Assembly: GCF_015291665.1 (NCBI RefSeq)
Contig: NZ_CP030048.1
Coordinates: forward strand, 1,426,001-1,490,000
Source: Bradyrhizobium sp. CCBAU 53338
Lineage (GTDB): Bacteria; Pseudomonadota; Alphaproteobacteria; Rhizobiales; Xanthobacteraceae
DNA length: 64,000 nt
Direction: 5' to 3'
Of the stretch, positions 61,074 through 64,000 are shown one piece after another; position 1 is the first letter of the stretch, and every line of letters begins with the position of its first letter. The position numbers and the translations under genes were made by a program. Under the pieces are notes generated by a model. The model was not told the DNA's origin, made no database searches, and was given only the letters and a program-made list of their open reading frames with translations.

Positions 61074-62474
61074 ATGCAAGATCTCTGGCGCCTGTCGGCT
61101 GCCGACCTCACGACCCTCGTCAGGTCCAAAAAAGTATCCGCCCGGGAGGCGGCCAAGGCCGGCCTCGACCGTCTGGACGCCGTCAATCCCAAGCTCAACG
61201 CCGTGATCGACCACCGGCCGGAGGACGTGCTCAAGCAGGCCGACGCCGTCGATGCGGCGATCGCGCGGGGCGAGGACCCCGGCGTGCTGGCGGGCGTGAC
61301 CGTCACCATCAAGGCCAATGTCGACCAGGAAGGCTTCGCCACCACCAACGGCCTGAAGCTCCAGCGCGATTTGATCGCGCGCGAGGACAACCCTGTCGTC
61401 GCCAATTTCCGCAAGGCCGGCGCGGTTCTCCTTGGGCGCACCAATTGCCCGGCCTTCTCCTATCGCTGGTTCACCACCAACCTCGTCCATGGCGACACCA
61501 GGAACCCGCGCGATGCGTCGCTGACCCCCGGCGGCTCGTCCGGTGGCGCCGGCTCGGCGGTCGCGGCCGGCATCGGCCACATCGCCCACGGCACCGACAT
61601 CGCCGGCTCGATCCGCTATCCCGCCTATGCCTGCGGCGTGCACGGCCTGCGTCCGACCCTCGGCCGTATCCCAGCCTTCAATCCGGCGCTGCCGGAGCGC
61701 CCGATCGGCCCGCAGATCATGGCGGTCTCGGGTCCTTTGGCCCGCACGGTCAACGATCTCAGGATTTCGCTCGCCGCGATGTCGGCCCGCGACGTCCGCG
61801 ATCCCTGGTATGTGCCGGTGCCGCTGGAAGGCCCCGCGCGCGAGAAGCGCGCCGCGATCTGCCTCAACCCGGACGGCCTTGCCACCACACCCGAGGTGAA
61901 GGCGGCCGTGACCGACGCCGGCAAGCGCCTCGAGCGCGCCGGCTGGACCGTCGAAATGATCGAGAACACCCCGCCGATGCGCGAAGCGGTCGAATGGCAG
62001 CGCAAGCTCTGGCTGGGCGATGCCTTCGAGGCGCAACTCGAAATGGCGGAGCGCGAGGGCGATCCCGGTGCGCTGGCGTGCCTGCGCGGCAACCGCGCCA
62101 AGGTCACGCCAATGGACCAGGCCAACTACGCGAAGGCGCTGACCCGCCGCGCCACGCTGACCCGCGACTGGATGCTGTTCTTCGAGAAATACGCCGTGGT
62201 GCTGACGCCCGTTTCCGGCGAACTGCCGTTCCCCGATCATCTCGACCGCAAGGACGCCGCCTCCTTCGAGCGCGTCTGGGAGGCGCAGCTGCCGCAGATC
62301 GCGACGCCCTTCATGGGATTGCCGGGCCTCGTCGTCTCCACCGGCCTCGTCGGCAAGATTCCTGTCGGCGTGCACATCGTCTCCGGCCGCTATCGCGAGG
62401 ATCTGTGTCTGCTCGCCGGCGAAGCGATCGAGGCGGGCGGCGTGCCGCCGTCGCCGATCGATCCCGTGGGCTAG
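61074..62474 (+). CDS. Amidase signature family protein
   Basis: 466 residues from ATG 61074, which has GGAG in front; longer in-frame starts lie in spacer. The catalytic triad regions are Lys80 in VTVTIKANVDQEG, the Ser-rich TPGGSSGGAGSAVAAGIGHI, and GTDIAGSIRYPA, where most relatives have GGS instead of AGS. Such enzymes hydrolyse carboxamides in the cytosol; substrate unknown. No transporter adjoins it. The glutathione peroxidase gene starts 2 bp after its stop, suggesting cotranscription. Confidence 0.93.
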   Translation: MQDLWRLSAADLTTLVRSKKVSAREAAKAGLDRLDAVNPKLNAVIDHRPEDVLKQADAVDAAIARGEDPGVLAGVTVTIKANVDQEGFATTNGLKLQRDLIAREDNPVVANFRKAGAVLLGRTNCPAFSYRWFTTNLVHGDTRNPRDASLTPGGSSGGAGSAVAAGIGHIAHGTDIAGSIRYPAYACGVHGLRPTLGRIPAFNPALPERPIGPQIMAVSGPLARTVNDLRISLAAMSARDVRDPWYVPVPLEGPAREKRAAICLNPDGLATTPEVKAAVTDAGKRLERAGWTVEMIENTPPMREAVEWQRKLWLGDAFEAQLEMAEREGDPGALACLRGNRAKVTPMDQANYAKALTRRATLTRDWMLFFEKYAVVLTPVSGELPFPDHLDRKDAASFERVWEAQLPQIATPFMGLPGLVVSTGLVGKIPVGVHIVSGRYREDLCLLAGEAIEAGGVPPSPIDPVG

Positions 62475-62476
62475 CG

Positions 62477-62953
62477 ATGTCTGATCTCTACGACTTCAAG
62501 GCCAATTCGCTCGCGGGCGAAGAAGTGTCGATGCGCGCCTACGAGGGGCAGGTGCTCCTGATCGTCAACACCGCGAGCAAATGCGGCTTCACGCCGCAAT
62601 ATCGTGGGCTGGAAGATCTGCACCGCGACCTCTCACCGCGCGGCTTCTCGGTGCTCGGCTTTCCCTGCAACCAGTTCGGCGCGCAGGAGCCGGGGCAGGC
62701 GGCCGAGATCCAGGCGTTCTGCTCCACCAATTACGACGTCACCTTTCCGCTGTTCGAGAAGATCGACGTCAACGGCGCCCACGCGCATCCCTTGTACGAG
62801 TACCTGAAACGCCAGCAATCCGGCCTCTTGGGCGCCTCCATCAAATGGAATTTCACCAAATTCCTGGTGGACCGTGCCGGCCAGGTGATCGCGCGCTACG
62901 CGCCCACCGCGCGGCCGGAAGGATTGCGGCAGAAGATCGAGACCCTGTTATGA
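62477..62953 (+). CDS. Glutathione peroxidase-like thiol peroxidase
   Basis: 158 residues with peroxidatic Cys36 in NTASKCGFTPQYRGLEDLHR (cysteine, not selenocysteine), the FPCNQFGAQEPG block with Gln, and the KWNFTKFLVDRAG block with Trp. It reduces peroxides with thioredoxin or glutathione in the cytosol. The stop overlaps the ATG of the DUF3297 gene (ATGA). Confidence 0.95.
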   Translation: MSDLYDFKANSLAGEEVSMRAYEGQVLLIVNTASKCGFTPQYRGLEDLHRDLSPRGFSVLGFPCNQFGAQEPGQAAEIQAFCSTNYDVTFPLFEKIDVNGAHAHPLYEYLKRQQSGLLGASIKWNFTKFLVDRAGQVIARYAPTARPEGLRQKIETLL

Positions 62954-63207
62954 GCGAGACATCAATGAGCGAAGAATTTCCGGACCGCCTGTCGGTCGAC
63001 CCCAACAGCCCCTATTACAACGCCGATATCCTCCAGCGCGACGTCGGCATCCGCTTCAAGGGCGTCGAGAAGACCAATGTCGAGGAGTACTGCATCAGCG
63101 AAGGCTGGGTCCGCGTCACCGCCGGCAACGCCAAGGACCGCTACGGCAACCCGCTGACCATCAAGGTGCACGGGCCCGTGGAGCCGTATTTCAGGGACAA
63201 GAAGTAA
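62950..63207 (+). CDS. DUF3297 family protein
   Basis: 85 residues: EEFPDRLSVDPNSPYYNADI, then LQRDVGIRFKGVEKTNVEEY, CISEGWVRVTAGNAKDRYGN and a LTIKVHGPVEPYFRD end. This is the highly conserved DUF3297 pattern; the function is unknown. The ATG at 62950 overlaps the peroxidase stop; ATG 62965 (MSEEFPDRL) is an alternative. Cotranscription suggests a link with oxidative-stress defence. Confidence 0.9.
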   Translation: MSETSMSEEFPDRLSVDPNSPYYNADILQRDVGIRFKGVEKTNVEEYCISEGWVRVTAGNAKDRYGNPLTIKVHGPVEPYFRDKK

Positions 63208-63225
63208 GCACCTCAAGCTCTCTCC

Positions 63226-63314
63226 TCGTCATTGCGAGGAGCCCTCGCGACGAAGCAATCCAGAATCCATCCGCGGTGACAGACCGGATTGCTTCGCTTC
63301 GCTCGCAATGACGA
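63226..63314. repeat. Dispersed-type inverted repeat before tarD
   Basis: TCGTCATTGCGAGGAGC on the left returns inverted as GCTTCGCTCGCAATGACGA on the right (to 63314), with inner arms GAAGCAATCC and GGATTGCTTC. This is the frequent 'CGTCATTGCGAG' intergenic element of Bradyrhizobium and relatives. It ends 12 bp before the tarD start, so the tarD mRNA leader may be folded by it. Confidence 0.8.
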
Positions 63315-63326
63315 AAGGAATCCCCC

Positions 63327-64000
63327 ATGTCCGTCCGCATCGTCGACGTCCGCGAAATCACCAAGCCGATCTCGTCCCCGATCCGCAACGCCTATATCGA
63401 CTTCACCAAGATGACGACGAGCCTCGTCGCCGTCGTCACTGATGTGGTGCGCGACGGCAGGCGGGTCGTCGGCTACGGCTTCAACTCCAACGGCCGCTAC
63501 GGACAGGGCGGCCTGATTCGCGAACGTTTTGCCGCCCGCATCACGGAGGCCGATCCGAAGTCGCTGCTCAACGTATCAGGCGACAATCTCGACCCCGACA
63601 AGGTCTGGGCCGCGATGATGACCAACGAGAAGCCGGGCGGCCATGGCGAGCGCTCGGTCGCAGTCGGCACCATCGACATGGCGGTGTGGGATGCGGTGGC
63701 GAAGATCGCGGGCAAGCCGCTGTTTCGTCTGCTGGCCGAGCGTCACGGCGTCAAAGCCGACCCGCGCGTGTTCGTCTACGCCGCCGGCGGCTATTACTAT
63801 CCCGGCAAGGGCCTATCGATGCTGCGCGGCGAGATGCGGGGCTATCTCGATCGCGGCTACAACGTCGTGAAGATGAAGATCGGCGGCGCCGATATCGACG
63901 AGGACCGCAAGCGTATCGAGGCCGTGCTGGAAGAGATCGGCAAGGACGCGCAGCTTGCCGTCGACGCCAACGGCCGCTTCAATCTCGAGACCGGCATCGC
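63327..64000 (+). CDS. tarD: D-tartrate dehydratase-like enolase superfamily protein, N-terminal part
   Basis: The gene runs off the window after 224 complete codons. It is a mandelate racemase/muconate lactonising type enzyme: capping domain IVDVREITKPISSPIRNAYI, 20s loop region GFNSNGRYGQGGL, and barrel with the KxK base motif Lys182/Lys184 in NVVKMKIGG and the first metal ligand Asp213 in AVDANGRF. The sequence and numbering agree, from memory, with the B. japonicum D-tartrate dehydratase, where Lys184 is a catalytic base. That enzyme converts D-tartrate to oxaloacetate. The later ligands and catalytic His lie outside. Confidence 0.88.
   Translation, partial: MSVRIVDVREITKPISSPIRNAYIDFTKMTTSLVAVVTDVVRDGRRVVGYGFNSNGRYGQGGLIRERFAARITEADPKSLLNVSGDNLDPDKVWAAMMTNEKPGGHGERSVAVGTIDMAVWDAVAKIAGKPLFRLLAERHGVKADPRVFVYAAGGYYYPGKGLSMLRGEMRGYLDRGYNVVKMKIGGADIDEDRKRIEAVLEEIGKDAQLAVDANGRFNLETGI

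Noticed and set aside
1..64000. CRISPR arrays, tRNA or rRNA genes, integrases, transposases and prophage genes
   Set aside because: I looked for regular direct repeats, tRNA-like cloverleaf ends and mobile-element proteins and found none; the repeats present are intergenic palindromes.

Overview
The window looks like chromosomal DNA of a Bradyrhizobium or a close relative in the Nitrobacteraceae. GC content is high throughout. Dispersed palindromic elements of the kind seen in that genus lie between genes. The last gene matches, from memory, the D-tartrate dehydratase of Bradyrhizobium japonicum almost residue for residue. I see no prophage, transposase, CRISPR array, rRNA or tRNA. Nearly all the DNA is core metabolism or stress physiology.

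Layout. 1-3 kb: the start of an acyl-CoA synthetase, upp, and a string of tiny membrane proteins and orphan proteins, three of whose upstream regions carry the same 20-bp motif. 3-11.3 kb: a high-affinity potassium uptake operon, kdpFABC with its sensor-regulator pair kdpDE, preceded by an extra 27-residue membrane ORF. 11.3-15 kb: ku and a three-domain ligD, divergently transcribed (non-homologous end joining). 15-34 kb: an alpha-glucan and trehalose island. The minus strand carries glgE-like, treS-maltokinase, glgB, glgX, treZ and treY as one tight operon; the plus strand carries malQ and a GH15 hydrolase. 34-41.4 kb: an oxidative pentose phosphate operon (fused transaldolase/phosphoglucose isomerase, gnd, zwf, pgl, gluconokinase, HAD phosphatase). 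42.6-47.4 kb: prkA-yeaH-spoVR. 47.5-50.3 kb: small orphan genes and an ArsR/SRPBCC pair. 50.4-55.1 kb: a 2-oxoacid:ferredoxin oxidoreductase with an FAD/iron-sulfur subunit. 56-60.5 kb: pqqABCDE with a trailing proline iminopeptidase. 60.7-64 kb: DUF6894, amidase, glutathione peroxidase, DUF3297 and tarD (cut by the window end).

Two themes tie the window together. First, sites fitting GGAAC-N18/19-TT, the general-stress (EcfG/RpoE2) promoter pattern of alphaproteobacteria, lie in front of prkA, ku, ligD, the glgE/treS operon, malQ and a DUF3309 gene. This suggests that DNA repair, trehalose/glucan metabolism and the PrkA module are induced together. Second, the carbohydrate island could cycle carbon between trehalose, maltose, maltose 1-phosphate and branched glucan, with the neighbouring pentose phosphate operon drawing on hexose phosphate. 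The most surprising gene is the GlgE-like one: it keeps the family fold but has lost the general acid/base glutamate, the arginine two residues before the nucleophile, and the maltose-1-phosphate binding loop, so it is either a pseudoenzyme or has a changed activity.

Start codons were chosen from visible ribosome-binding sites, overlaps and family alignments made from memory. Functional names rest on motif recognition, not on a database search.
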